Assembly: GCF_032062135.1 (NCBI RefSeq)
Contig: NC_092861.1
Span: 122,462,564-122,526,563, forward strand
Direction of reading: 5' to 3'
DNA from: Pyxicephalus adspersus
Lineage: Eukaryota > Chordata > Amphibia > Anura > Pyxicephalidae
DNA length: 64,000 nt
This document shows positions 33,766 to 44,599 of the stretch, one piece after another. A model generated the notes under the pieces. The model was given only the letters and a program-made list of their open reading frames with translations. It was not told the origin of the DNA and searched no databases. Position 1 is the first letter of the stretch, and each line of letters starts with the position of its first letter. Both the position numbers and the translations under genes were made by a program.

Positions 33766-36150
33766 CATAGCCATAGCAATCTATTTAGGACGGAGACCTT
33801 AAGGACCCCAATGCTGAAAGATCTCCTGTAATTCTGCACCTGATCCCCTTACTAAGCTGCTACATTTCTGATTCCTCTGTGGTTTTTCACTATCTGCCCA
33901 TCTGCTCCTCAATTGACCTCAGCTTGTACTGTGGTTTCTGTCTGCTGCTCTAGCACTCTACGGCCTGCAAATTACTGGCTTGCCTGTCCCCAGCTACATC
34001 TCTGCCGTCTGCTTTAGTACTGTCTTGCTTTTATGTTTTTGATCTTGGCTTGTCCCAGACTTTTTCCTACTGTTAATCCTCATCCACTATAACATTCAGC
34101 TTTATATTGAAAATTTTCAAAACATATACATAACATAATATATACATAATAACACAAATCTAAGTTATGTTAAGAAACTCCTCTGATGTTCTGACTATGC
34201 CCCTACCACCCCCTCCCTACCTAAAAAGTTATATTTGGGTGCATACAACAAACAGAATGCTACACATACTTGTTTTTGTTGAGATAAAATATATGTTCAT
34301 GTTCACCTTTAACCATGCATACATTAGGAGTACACATGTTGCAATACACAAACACAACTATCTGATAATATTTGTTCATAACCTAAATCTTACACCTACT
34401 GCAGGGTTCCAATGACATTACCATGTGCCGACACATTGCTTGTCCCTGCACCCTTGGGTTGCATGGTGGAGAGCAGTAAGAGAAAAAAGAAAGAATGTCT
34501 ACCTTTCCAAACACAGATACCAAAAAAAAATTATAGAAGTCTAACCACTCCTTACTTATAGTAAAAAAATGTACTATACATACACCTACACCTAGGGGTG
34601 TTCATTCATCAAACATTTAGTGCAGCTAAAACATTTTGGTGTATGTACTTTAGAAAAGCAATTGATTCAGTGAATTCTTTAAAGATTGTCACACTCAATG
34701 TTTTTAGACCTAAAAATGAGTAACCTACACATTCCTTGTATAGTACCCTTGAAAGTATATAAAGTCATGTTTGGTGATTTAACATTTAACAGTTAACAGT
34801 TTATTCTTTTTAGAACTTGCATTGATCTTAACTGCAAGGATCCAATCATTTTTTAAAGACTGTGTTTATTTCTACTTTCACAAAGTTACAACAGTTAGTT
34901 GTTACCTGATGATATCATGTAATCAATTCAGCAAGTGAGCTTGAAATCAATTCTGACTCCAAGTAATTCTCAATAGTGATTAACTATAAACAGACACCCG
35001 CTGTTCTCTCTATACATGGTAAAGTAAGTGGAAATGATAGTTGCCTTTGAAACTAAAACTTGCAAAACCAAAATTTAAAGCAAGAAAAAAAAAACATGTT
35101 TGCAAGGTTAGGCATCAGTTTATCAAGCTGTATGATTTATTTTAGTTTCTGTTGAATATTGCATAAACATATATAAAGTGGGTCTGAACTCTAAAAAAGT
35201 GCACATTTGTCTAAAATGTTAATGCTAAACAATACCTGGATGTATTTGCCTTTTGTCTTGAAATCCTTCCGACTTGTAATTACTGTTTATTTTGCCTAAT
35301 ACTGTAGCTGTATATCTGCAGTGTAAGGCACTGCTGATTCTGGTCGCCCAGGTTTGCTCTGACTTTTGGAGCTATGCCAGGGTTTGATCAGTTGTCTTAG
35401 TCAAACTCTCAAATTTTAAAGCAGCTTAGCCTTGACCAGTTTAAAGTAGCTGAAGGGACATCTCACAGAAGACAATGAGTTTGATGAAAGCACTTCTGAG
35501 AGATTGCAATTCTCCTTCAGAAAAGTAGTTTTTAAATCATAGTCATTGCCCACATCAGTTTAGAACTATTAGAAGAAATTGGCCTTGTCAGTATTTGGTT
35601 GAATGTTAGATCAATACTTACATAGTATGAAATTGGCTCAACCTGAATCTGATCACAAGCTAAAAGCCATTTTTTTATCACACTTGATGCTATAGCTGCT
35701 AAAAGAAAATCCCATTTCAAACAAAGATTCTTTGTGACAAGTTTTAAAGGCAAGAGAGCTCAGAAAAAATAGAAAAAACATTACAAAAGATATTCCAGGT
35801 TTTATTGTTTGATCACTACTAAGCAAAGGTTAAAAGTGTCCAGCAGATATTGCATTCATTGTTCATTTCTAGTGTTGCTCAAATTTCCTTCAGTTCAGGT
35901 TAAAGTCTGTTTAGCCAAACTGGACCACAAACTCAGTGAGGGGGACAAGGGGGGAGGCAATGTCAATTATCAATTTTAAGCTAATTCATATTTCTTTTTA
36001 ATAAACACTTCAAATGATTGAATGTTCAAACATATAACACAAAATACATGTCATAAACAGCAGAGTATACAACAAAAGAATCCAAAAAATTGATGTAATA
36101 GAAAGGGGGGTTGAACTTAAACTTATATTTAAATGATTTGATTTGCATCA
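33766..36150. other. Non-coding sequence, no gene seen
   Basis: 33,780-34,090 is pyrimidine-biased. 34,095-34,150 and 35,990-36,070 both contain attga...ttcaaaacatata-like AT-rich words that may be old LINE tails. An 82-codon frame (34,167-34,415) and a 73-codon frame (35,532-35,753) lack domains. Confidence 0.45.
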
Positions 36151-36153
36151 ATG

Positions 36154-36259
36154 TGCTCTCTGCTCAAAAATCTCCACATATTATAAAATAGGTGTTTCCC
36201 ACATCGGGTTGTGGGAAACACGTATTTTATAGTATGTGGAGATTTTGGAGCAGAGAGCA
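36154..36259. repeat. 106-base hairpin with 50-base arms
   Basis: Arms 36,154-36,203 and 36,210-36,259 are reverse complements with three mismatches in 50 and a six-base loop (tcgggt). It resembles either a small foldback transposon or, by shape alone, a microRNA precursor. No flanking duplication was found. The 67-codon frame beginning at 36,236 runs out of the right arm and is not a gene. Confidence 0.93.
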
Positions 36260-36325
36260 ACAGTGTTCAGTAACTACGCAATCCTTTGTATAACATATAA
36301 CATGCTCGGTGGATGCCATGAAGTT

Positions 36326-36430
36326 GAGCTCTCCAAGACTGGAGTAAATAGACTATCACGGGTGAACCTAGGCAATCTAACAAACCTAGAATATTCTTCT
36401 CCAGTCATGGGAAGCTTTGATAAATCATGG
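36326..36430. mobile_element. Degraded copy of the palindromic element family (also 40,148; 44,201; 56,270)
   Basis: gagctctccaagactggag on the left and ctccagtcatgggaagcttt plus gataaatcatgg on the right preserve the inverted ends of the family. The middle is shortened and altered (gggtgaacctaggcaatct). Confidence 0.65.
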
Positions 36431-36750
36431 TCATTGTGAGGTTTCCTTACAATTTAAACCAGACTCTTTTCCAGGCATTGAACATTGGTGAACCGTGAGC
36501 ATTTGTTATAGAGTTGAAGGACGGGACTTCGTCCTCCATTTTCCTTGTCACCTAAAATAGTTGAAGGAGATCATGTGGGCTAATGATGGAATATGCATGC
36601 CCCCTTTAAAAAGGGGGCTCCCAAATAATCTTCTTTTAACCCAGAATAATTAGTACAGGGGTTCATAATAAGTACAGGGGTACATTAAACACACACCTGT
36701 AAAAAAGACTTTTAAGAAATAAAACACATACTATGTAGTTTTTAAACATA

Positions 36751-36900
36751 TTTTTCAAATATGGGAGGAAAACTGGAGGAGACCCACGCAAACACGGGGA
36801 GAACCTGCAAACTCCATGCAGAACCTGGGACCTAGGGCTGCAAAGTCCAGAGTGCTAACCTCTGAACCACCTTGCTGTCTGTCCATGCCTGTGAAATGTG
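36751..36900. repeat. SINE-like tail fragment, matches 41,938-42,025
   Basis: It contains tgggaggaaaactggagg, acgcaaacacggggagaacc and then a stretch of about 85 bases nearly identical to the end of 41,695-42,025 (for example agagtgctaacctctgaacc). From memory, related sequences with a tRNA-like end are widespread in fish and amphibians. No intact tRNA promoter box is visible here. Confidence 0.65.
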
Positions 36901-36904
36901 AAAT

Positions 36905-37600
36905 GAAAAGAGATGAATGCAAGAAAAAGTTAACTTCAATTTATGAAAAAAACACATTAACATACAACTCAAAAACAACACAAAAAACTATTTTAACAGC
37001 ATCATTGATTCTTGTATGGAATTTATTTAATGAATTAAATACAATGAATTGTCCCACATTTTATGAAACAAACATTCATGGATTCTGCACCTGCTATTAC
37101 CTGCATGGCCATCCACCCATTATTCCAATTGCCTTAACAAGACCCTTCCACTGCCATTAGTGATGTCCTAGGAAGCTCTATGGATTTTGATATGGCTACA
37201 GATTGCTTACATAATGCATTGCAATTTTATGAGGTTGATATAAATAATTCACTTTGCTAAGTGAACATCCTAAACATGCTTAAAGTAAAAGTAAAAGCAC
37301 CTTAACATACTATGCATACTTGCACATTATGGCAAAACTTTACTATCTTCAAGGGGTTTACTTCTGTTTTGAGTAATTAAACCCCTATGTTTCCATATCG
37401 TGTTAAAAGTGGAAAAACATGTAATGTCATCAGACTTCTTGTCAATTTGGCACATAGGGCTCAGCTGGTCCAATATTGGGATAGCATGGATGACATTTCC
37501 TTCAAATGCTTCCTTTGCCCTGTGGTTAGAGAAAAATACAACAGAGAGCAGTGTCATATTGTTATATGGTGCTGCTTTCTCCAGCATTTATGGCCATTAA
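36905..37600. other. AT-rich non-coding sequence, no gene seen
   Basis: Frames on both strands at 36,816-37,600 lack domains and partly run into neighbouring repeats. Confidence 0.5.
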
Positions 37601-37604
37601 ATGC

Positions 37605-37872
37605 ACAGACTCCGGACCACGCATGCACGGGGCGCCGTGTGTCCCCCAGAGTAACGACAGAACCCGCCCACTCTCCCATGGCAGGTCTGAGCCTATATCT
37701 CCAGAGACACAACCCGCCCAGGGCCCTGAGCCTGCGATATGAACCGGAGACCTGGTCCGCTGCTCTGGCCATTGCGTCCCTCCAGCCGGGTCAGGAGAGG
37801 CGCACCAGCAAGAGCCGTGGTCCATCTGTCAGACAGCGGCACCCCACTAGTGGTCCATGGTCCCTGCATTAA
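37605..37872 (+). mobile_element. Rearranged fragment of the 26,686 hAT family
   Basis: The GC-rich block contains cccgcccactctcccatggc, ggtccgctgctctggccatt, ccgggtcaggagagg and gtggtccatgg, all with counterparts in the complete element. Their order is altered, so it is a rearranged or doubly inserted copy. The 161-codon frame 37,387-37,872 crosses from AT-rich flank into this block and is not a gene. Confidence 0.65.
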
Positions 37873-37874
37873 TG

Positions 37875-38985
37875 TATAAAATTATCATTAAAAGCAGTTT
37901 TTCAAATGTAATTCACAACCACGTAATTTTCTACTTTAAGTGCGTATCTGTTTGTTTTTTTTAATTAGCCAACTCCTTGAATTAAAAATACATTTCATCT
38001 GTAGCTCTTATGCCCTCATTAAAACACTATAAGAGGCAATTTGCAGGACAACAATAAAATATGCATTGACCTGAAACGTTTCATAATCTGGGCAAATGGC
38101 TGTATGTACACATGATTGGAAAAGCTTTCACAAGACATTCTAGAGACCTTCATTACTACAGCTACAAAGGAACTGTAGTTTTCTGTAGTAATATAATATA
38201 ATCCATCCTTCAGCACTTACATTGATTTTCCTCATCTTGGCATAAATTGTGTCTCTGTCACAATGCCAAGAGAGGATAGCTGGCACCAAGAGCAGGAGAT
38301 GCAAAAGCAGCAGCTGCTGCAGCATTAAAAATGGAAGTGTCAGTATCTATTCTCCAACATGAGAAAGATATGTTGAAACACTTACACAATGTTGTGCTAT
38401 AAACAAACCAACTCACACTGATGACACGTTTTTGTCTTGAGTTGTTAAAAAACTTTAAAAAAATCAGAATATAGACCTTGTGTGTATTATTGATTTTATA
38501 ATCTGTAAGATTTAGAGAATTCTAGCCAGACAGACAGTGTGGCACCAAGCATTTCAGCACTGATGGATTTTGCACTTTGTGTCCACTTCTTGCAACAAAT
38601 TAAATTTAGAAAGGAGAAAACCATGGGGATCAAAAATGTAGGAATATAGGAGACGGGAAAGCCAGACAATGTTGGTAAAATGTTCTCTGGAATCACACAA
38701 TGAGAGCTGCAAGGGCTCTAAACTCTTCACACCGGACACAAGCTGTATTGTATTACTGAAAATGTAGATGCCTTTTCAGTTTGGAAATCATTTTCTGAGA
38801 ATACTGAATTGACAATCATTAGTTTCTAGGAAGATAAAATAGGATACCGTTTTCATTATGTGATATGATTCACAAAACAGAAAAATCTTACAGTAAGTGA
38901 AATGCGATCCTTTGACATATTACAGTCAGTTTTTAGTTTGGTCAGTTTTATTCTACTTTTTTAACTTTTTTAAGAAGAATTCATC
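37875..38985. other. AT-rich non-coding sequence, no gene seen
   Basis: A 14-base palindrome gcagcagctgctgc lies at 38,307-38,320. Short minus-strand frames here are unremarkable. Confidence 0.5.
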
Positions 38986-38987
38986 CA

Positions 38988-38990
<3 letters not shown>

Positions 38991-39025
<35 letters not shown>
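38991..39025. repeat. AT microsatellite
   Basis: About 17 uninterrupted AT units. Confidence 0.95.
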
Positions 39026-39027
<2 letters not shown>

Positions 39028-39399
39028 TATTAAAGCACACTAGGTTTTCTGATTAGAAAGCTCAGCATTACATTTATGCTTTCCATACACCTTTCCATTC
39101 ACTATTTGAAGAAAATTGAACAAAGCAATATCTCCAGGTGAAGTTTCTTTTAAAATAAACTCTTTCAGGAGTGTCAATCTCTAACTACGTTTAGGGTTTC
39201 CTCTTATATTACTACTGTATGTTTTAGTGATGTAAGTTAGTGGAAAGGTCTGTTGAGGAGTGTGAGGAAAATAGAAGATCCACACTTCCAAAGAAGTTTA
39301 TCATAGAAGGAATTTCAATGCCGGATGTCTCTGCATTGCAAAAGTGTTCAGAGCTGCGGGAAAAATAAGTATTCTTCGTGAATTCACAAATGAATCCTT

Positions 39400-39765
39400 T
39401 ACAAGATGTTTTTTTTTTTTTTTAAAAATCTCACAGGAGGCTTCTTGTGCTATCCATCTCAGGCATGCGCAGAAGCTTTTTTTTCAATGGGATAAAAAGA
39501 AATGCACATGTGCAGTGGGAGCATTACCTTTTTGTTTTCCATCTACGTCCCCCAATCTCGTGCCTGTGCAGTGCGAGATCAGGTGACGTAGGCAGAATGC
39601 GGAAGATGGGCAAAGAACATGGCAGGGCCCTGCGTTTCCTCTGTACTGGGACGTAGGAGAATACCAGGACGATGCGGGACCCGATACAGAAAACCTCCAG
39701 AGGGATCGGCGAATATGCGAAGGTTAAACTGAGTTTTTTTTTTTTAGTTAACTTCTACTTAAGGC
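39400..39765 (+). repeat. Third copy of the 8.2/12.5-kb interspersed element family
   Basis: A T run is followed by ctcacaggaggcttcttgtg, aggcatgcgcagaagc, gtgcgagatcaggtgacg and ggcgaatatgcgaaggtt, ending near taacttctacttaagg. Composition is markedly GC-richer than the flanks. Frames of 80 and 69 codons here are repeat-internal. Confidence 0.55.
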
Positions 39766-40147
39766 ATTAGAATTAGCAGAGACAATGATGTCTTTTCTAT
39801 CAGAAAAAGGGCTGTGTCTTCAGACCCATTTTACACAGAAGATCACTGAAAGGTAGGGACTTTAGATGACAAACCTTACGTATAGCTCCACCTACTGGCT
39901 GCAAGTTGTACATAAAAAATTATTTTCCGCAATTCATAATGCTTAATTTAAAAAAAAGAATGTCAACATGTTTTAATATAAAGACATACAGAATCCATCT
40001 AATGTTCTTAGGGAAAACCTGGCAGACATACACTGATGACAGCGTAACAGTTTATGCTTTTTTCTATCACTGCTCATGTGCCCAGGTTTATGTCACACCA
40101 CATGAGCGTGAGAGTGTGTTTCTATGAGGAACTGATGAATGTATAAT

Positions 40148-40379
40148 GGACCTGATTTATTAAAGCTTTCCAAAACTGGAGAAGCTATCATTTGTGATCA
40201 TGGGTGACCTGGTAAATCTGAAATGGATTTGGTCAAGGTTTGAAAACATTTAGCAAATAATAGGATGAAAAAAGAATGATTTTATGAAATCCATTCTAGG
40301 TTTGTTGGAGCATCCAGTGTGCCCCATGATAGTCTATCTGCTCCAGTCTTGCAGTCTTGGAGAGTTTAATAAATCAGGC

Positions 40380-40381
<2 letters not shown>
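40148..40381. mobile_element. Palindromic miniature element, near-complete
   Basis: It begins ggacctgatttattaaagc and ends gtttaataaatcaggccc, so the two ends are inverted repeats. The inner sequence also largely folds back (ctggagaagctatcatttg versus gatagtctatctgctccag). It abuts a TA microsatellite. No coding capacity; the family has four copies in the window. Confidence 0.85.

Positions 40382-40412
<31 letters not shown>
40382..40412. repeat. AT microsatellite abutting a miniature element
   Basis: About 15 AT units start directly after the last base of the element at 40,148-40,381. Confidence 0.95.
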
Positions 40413-40415
<3 letters not shown>

Positions 40416-41324
40416 TCATATTTTCTGTTCTTCTCCCTCACCAGAGGAGCCAAGATGGTCAGCATTGGATAGTAGGAACCTTATTTATGCCTTGATAGGT
40501 CGTTTGTCATTTTGGACAGCTGAGCACAGCATCGTGTATCCCTTAAATATAAAACAATGGTAGTTGAAGTTGCATGTCAGTAGATTGGCATTAGAAAATA
40601 TTTTCTGTGGGCAAGTTATATGAATTTAATTGCATACCTAAAAAAGCAATAACTATATACAACAGACCAGTGCAATTGGGATCCTACAGCTTTACTGTGG
40701 TCATATTGCATACTCATAAGAAGCGTATTGCATCAGCAAAATAGCTTAGAATAAATACAGGATGTTCGTGGTTTGGGATCAATTTACTTTAAAAATTCTT
40801 AAAGTTGGCTTTATCATAATAAATCATCAGATGATTCTGCTTTACTTTAAGATTATCACATTTATGTTTACATTGTTAAAGGTGCACTTTAGCCAAAAAT
40901 TATCTTATAACCAAAGGCATTTAAAACATTGACAGGAACAAATAACTGGTGAGTTGACATAGGCCGTTTTTAGGGGTGTACCAAGTGGGTGAAATAAATA
41001 TGTAATAAATATTCAAATATGAATGTAACTTGCCACAAAGACCTCTACTGATAAGTTTCTGCTTTATACTGCTAGCCCTGCCAAGATTCTACAGGCTTTT
41101 GAAATCTCATAATAGTCGACATGGACAAGCCAGGGCTCCTAAAGGGGGTGACAAAAAAAGAAAGGAACTGTAATTGCTTTCTTGATTGATGAAAAAATAC
41201 TTTCAATAGACCTTTGGAATATTGTAAAATCTTATATATTTATATACATTTATATAGTAATATTAATTAATATAACACTGCTTCAAAATGGGTCTTTCAG
41301 AATCTTTTTTTTCTAGATTTTCCT

Positions 41325-41385
41325 CCTTTAAAATTGGGTGCGTCTTATATTCCGGAGCGTCTTATACGGCGAAAAATACGGTATA
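41325..41385. mobile_element. Possible DNA-transposon end
   Basis: The words gggtgcgtcttatattccgg and gcgtcttatacggcgaaaaa followed by tacggta recall terminal regions of a vertebrate DNA transposon. Only one end is evident, and the assignment is from memory. Confidence 0.35.
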
Positions 41386-41401
41386 TAGCATGCCTACCTT
41401 G

Positions 41402-41690
41402 AAGTGGAACTTAAGTTCCACTTTAAACTTTTGCGATTCAGGCCGATGGTTATTCCAGAAAGAGACAGGCATGTCTATTCTACAATACCTGCTTGTATGG
41501 GCCTGTTTGCAGCCCAGGTGTTAAATTTTGCTAAGCTGCGCATGCATTTCATCATCCCAACAGAGCCAATCAACATGGCCAAAAATCATCTTCAAGAAGT
41601 AAATATAAAGTGGTAAAAATGGTGGTGTCCTGCAATGGATTGGCAATAGGTTAGTAGTTGCAGGTTTATTTTGGCTTTAAAGCATTAGAA
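41402..41690 (+). repeat. Interspersed repeat starting with a perfect 22-base palindrome
   Basis: 41,402-41,423 reads aagtggaacttaagttccac plus tt, a perfect palindrome with 11-base arms. The body matches the families at 16,222 and 51,427 (ccagaaagagacaggcatg). It ends near ttggctttaaag. Two short frames inside are not genes. Confidence 0.6.
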
Positions 41691-41694
41691 ATAT

Positions 41695-42025
41695 ATTATT
41701 ATCCAGGATTTATATAGCGCCAACATATTATGCAGTGTTTTGAAATGTCCATAGTCATTTCACTAGCTGGCCCTCATAGGGGCTCCCAAACTAATGTCCC
41801 TACCATAGTCATATGTCATTAATACAGTCTAAGGTCAATTTTGGGGGAAGCCAACTAACCTAACTGCATGTTTTTGGAATGTAAAAAAAAAAAACAGATT
41901 AAAGGCCGGAAACCCCGGCAAACACGGTGAAAACATGCAAACTCCATGCAGAACCTTGGACCTAGGGCTGCAAAGTCCAGAGTGCTAACCTCTGAACCAC
42001 TTTGCTTTCCATGCCTGTGAAATAC
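41695..42025. repeat. SINE-like repeat
   Basis: It starts attattatccaggatttata and tatagcgccaacatatta, and ends with the roughly 85-base tail shared with 36,809-36,900. This start and end are known to me as parts of a common amphibian and fish repeat with a tRNA-like segment. Confidence 0.65.
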
Positions 42026-42029
42026 ATTT

Positions 42030-44195
42030 ATGTATGTTTAGGGAACAGAAGAAAATTAGTGGTTGGTCTAGGGGTAGCAAGATGATCATGAAGAATTCTT
42101 CATGAGTAATGTCTGTAGTGTGATCCTGTAACATGGATCTAACATTCTAGTTACTTAGAAATATCTCTTGGATGTGGAATAATAGGCTCAGAGTTTTACA
42201 TCAGTCTATAAAGACTACATTACATTGTTTCTTTAAATATGTGCATATAGTTATATATACTTTTCCTACAATAACTATTAGTAATAACACTACCTTATGA
42301 AAAGACTGGCATGATTTATCTGCAGAACAGTCTTGCATATCCACACACAGCTATGTCAGCAGATGACAGATTACTAAAACTGACATATGCTTTAACTCCC
42401 ACCACACATAGTAGCTTCAACCAGCTACTATATACTATGTAGGGAAAATCATATATAAAAAGGTTTCCCAGAGAAATGATTTAATAAGCTGTGGCTCTTG
42501 TCTGACAACTGTGGGGTTTATAAAAAAAAAAGCTGATTTATAGGCTAACTGGTGCCAGGACAGACATTTTGTACTTACTTAATATTTGCATGTAAATTAA
42601 ATCCAACATTACTTTTACAGTATGTTTTACCAAATTAGTTTAAAGCAGGAGGAAGATAAATATAACTGTGACATGACAGCTTTATACTCACGTTAAACTT
42701 TATGATGATATATGCTTCAATAATATTTATAGCTCATTGCACAGAATATATTAAACCTGCTGTGCAGTGGTAACACTTTGATTTATATGAGGCCATCAAT
42801 TTCATTTTTTCAGCAGAGAATAATTGAAATATATATTTTACATCACTCTGAAATCGTCATAACTTCAAATGGGTGAGAAGAATCACATATCAGGAAGTAA
42901 GTCAATATGATCCTGATGGGAATCATTAACAAATTGTGATTGCTTCTTAACTGGCAAACGTATGTAGACCTGTTATGGGGGGGAACATTAACCATTGCAG
43001 CTAAATCAACACACAGGTTGGAGTATTTGTAAGCTTTATATCTCAAAACAGTAATAACAATATATATACCATCAATAAACATCAATGAATACATATATCA
43101 AGCACATAGCAGAGTCCTGAGAAGAATTGTGCACAGATATACCCGGGTATGTATACAGTCTATTACCACAAATACCTCCAGTACTGATCAGTATCAGGAT
43201 GAGTGGCAGAGGCCTCTGGAGTTGATTGTAGCAAAGATGTACTGATGAGATGATCCTCAAAACAGCAAGAAATCCTCCAACCGGCAATTGGGCTGTGTAT
43301 GCTGTGATCCTGTATTGCAGGGATGCAGGCAAAGTCTCTGGAGTTCAGGAACAATCTATCTGCCCTACCACTTGGACCCTAACAATCACACTAATCTGCC
43401 AATGCAACCGGACCTCTGCTACCTATGGGCCATCGGATGCCTAACCTATGCTAGATGTAACTAGACAGACAGTGTGTTATTCTAGCATTTTTTCAATATG
43501 AAATTCAGTTGTGGGCAGCAGTTCACAAAAATTATGTCCCGGAACTCCCAGAAAAAAATGAAGATAACTAAATTCATAATGGGTTTTGGTAATCTTCACT
43601 ATGAGTACAAATAAAATTAACTGAATGTATTCAGCCATGCAGAAATAACAGTAGTGCTGTTGCTCATATTGAATTATAAAATCTGTCTGTGGGCATTAAT
43701 TTATTATAAGGTTCAGACAATGCAAATGTCTTTAGGAAATGGGTCCTGCTGTTGCCAACAAGCAAAGCATGGTAGGGGTGCCTTTGTTACTTTAAAGATT
43801 AGTTCAAAGCAGGAGTCATTGTTTAGAGTAATTACTCTATATAAAAAAAACTCCAAGAACTAAACCTGCAAATACTTACCTATCCTCATTCCATCGCAAG
43901 CAGCCACCATATTCCTTCTTTTTTGCTTCATCAAGATGATCTGCAGCCTACTTGATTGGCCATGCTAGGATGATGTAACAAAGAAGGACATAACCGTATA
44001 GGTGCGTGGGAGTTCATTCATTCACGGCACACGCAGAGGAAGCCAGGATTGCCGGGTATCCTTACAATCCAAGCTTGACAGATACCCGTATTGATCAGGT
44101 AGGTAGGAGAGGTTTATTGCAGATGGGACATTGCCACTAACATCAGCAAAGGACCACTTAACATCATTGGATAGGCTCCAAATTACTGACTTAAC
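42030..44195. other. AT-rich non-coding sequence; right end probably repeat-derived
   Basis: 43,860-44,060 is GC-richer and contains tacttacctatcctcattcc, probably an old repeat. Frames 42,843-43,444 on both strands lack recognisable domains. Confidence 0.45.
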
Positions 44196-44200
44196 ACATT

Positions 44201-44417
44201 GGGCCCAATTTATTAAAGCTCTCCAAGGCTGGAGAGGATACACTTTCATCAGTAAAGCTGGGTGACCCAGCAAACCTGGAATAGATTTCTTAAAAGTCAT
44301 TTGCTATTTGCTAGCAAATGTTTTGAATTCTGGACCAGATCGGTTCTGGGTTTGCTGGATCACCCAGCTTCACTAATGAAAGTGTATCCTCTCCAGCCTT
44401 GGAGAGCTTTAAAAATG
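44201..44417. mobile_element. Palindromic miniature element, right end degraded
   Basis: Left arm gggcccaatttattaaagc, then ccaaggctggagaggataca. The right arm mirrors it (gtatcctctccagccttgg, then agagctttaaaaatg). Most of the 217 bases fold on themselves, including gctgggtgacccagcaaacc against gtttgctggatcacccagc. Confidence 0.88.
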
Positions 44418-44451
44418 TAACAAAACAACTATGTCTGGTTTGAAACACATA

Positions 44452-44597
44452 GAGCTCTATTTATGAAGCAGGGAATCAGGCTTCATCTCAAACATTCCCT
44501 ATTGGGGAATATTCCAGCTGTTTCAATGGCAGTAATTGATTTTCCACTAGTGAATGTTTTAGGTAATGTCTGATTTCCTGCTTTCTAAATAGAGCCC
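44452..44597. mobile_element. 146-base miniature inverted-repeat element; second copy at 54,224-55,048
   Basis: Left end gagctctatttatgaagcag and right end cctgctttctaaatagagcc are inverted repeats of about 28 bases with a few mismatches. ata lies outside both ends. It lies only 34 bases from the palindromic element at 44,201. Confidence 0.85.
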
Positions 44598-44599
44598 AT

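Noticed and set aside
37387..37872. 161-codon plus-strand open frame
   Set aside because: It starts in AT-rich flank and ends inside a hAT fragment. The composition changes midway and no domain is recognisable.
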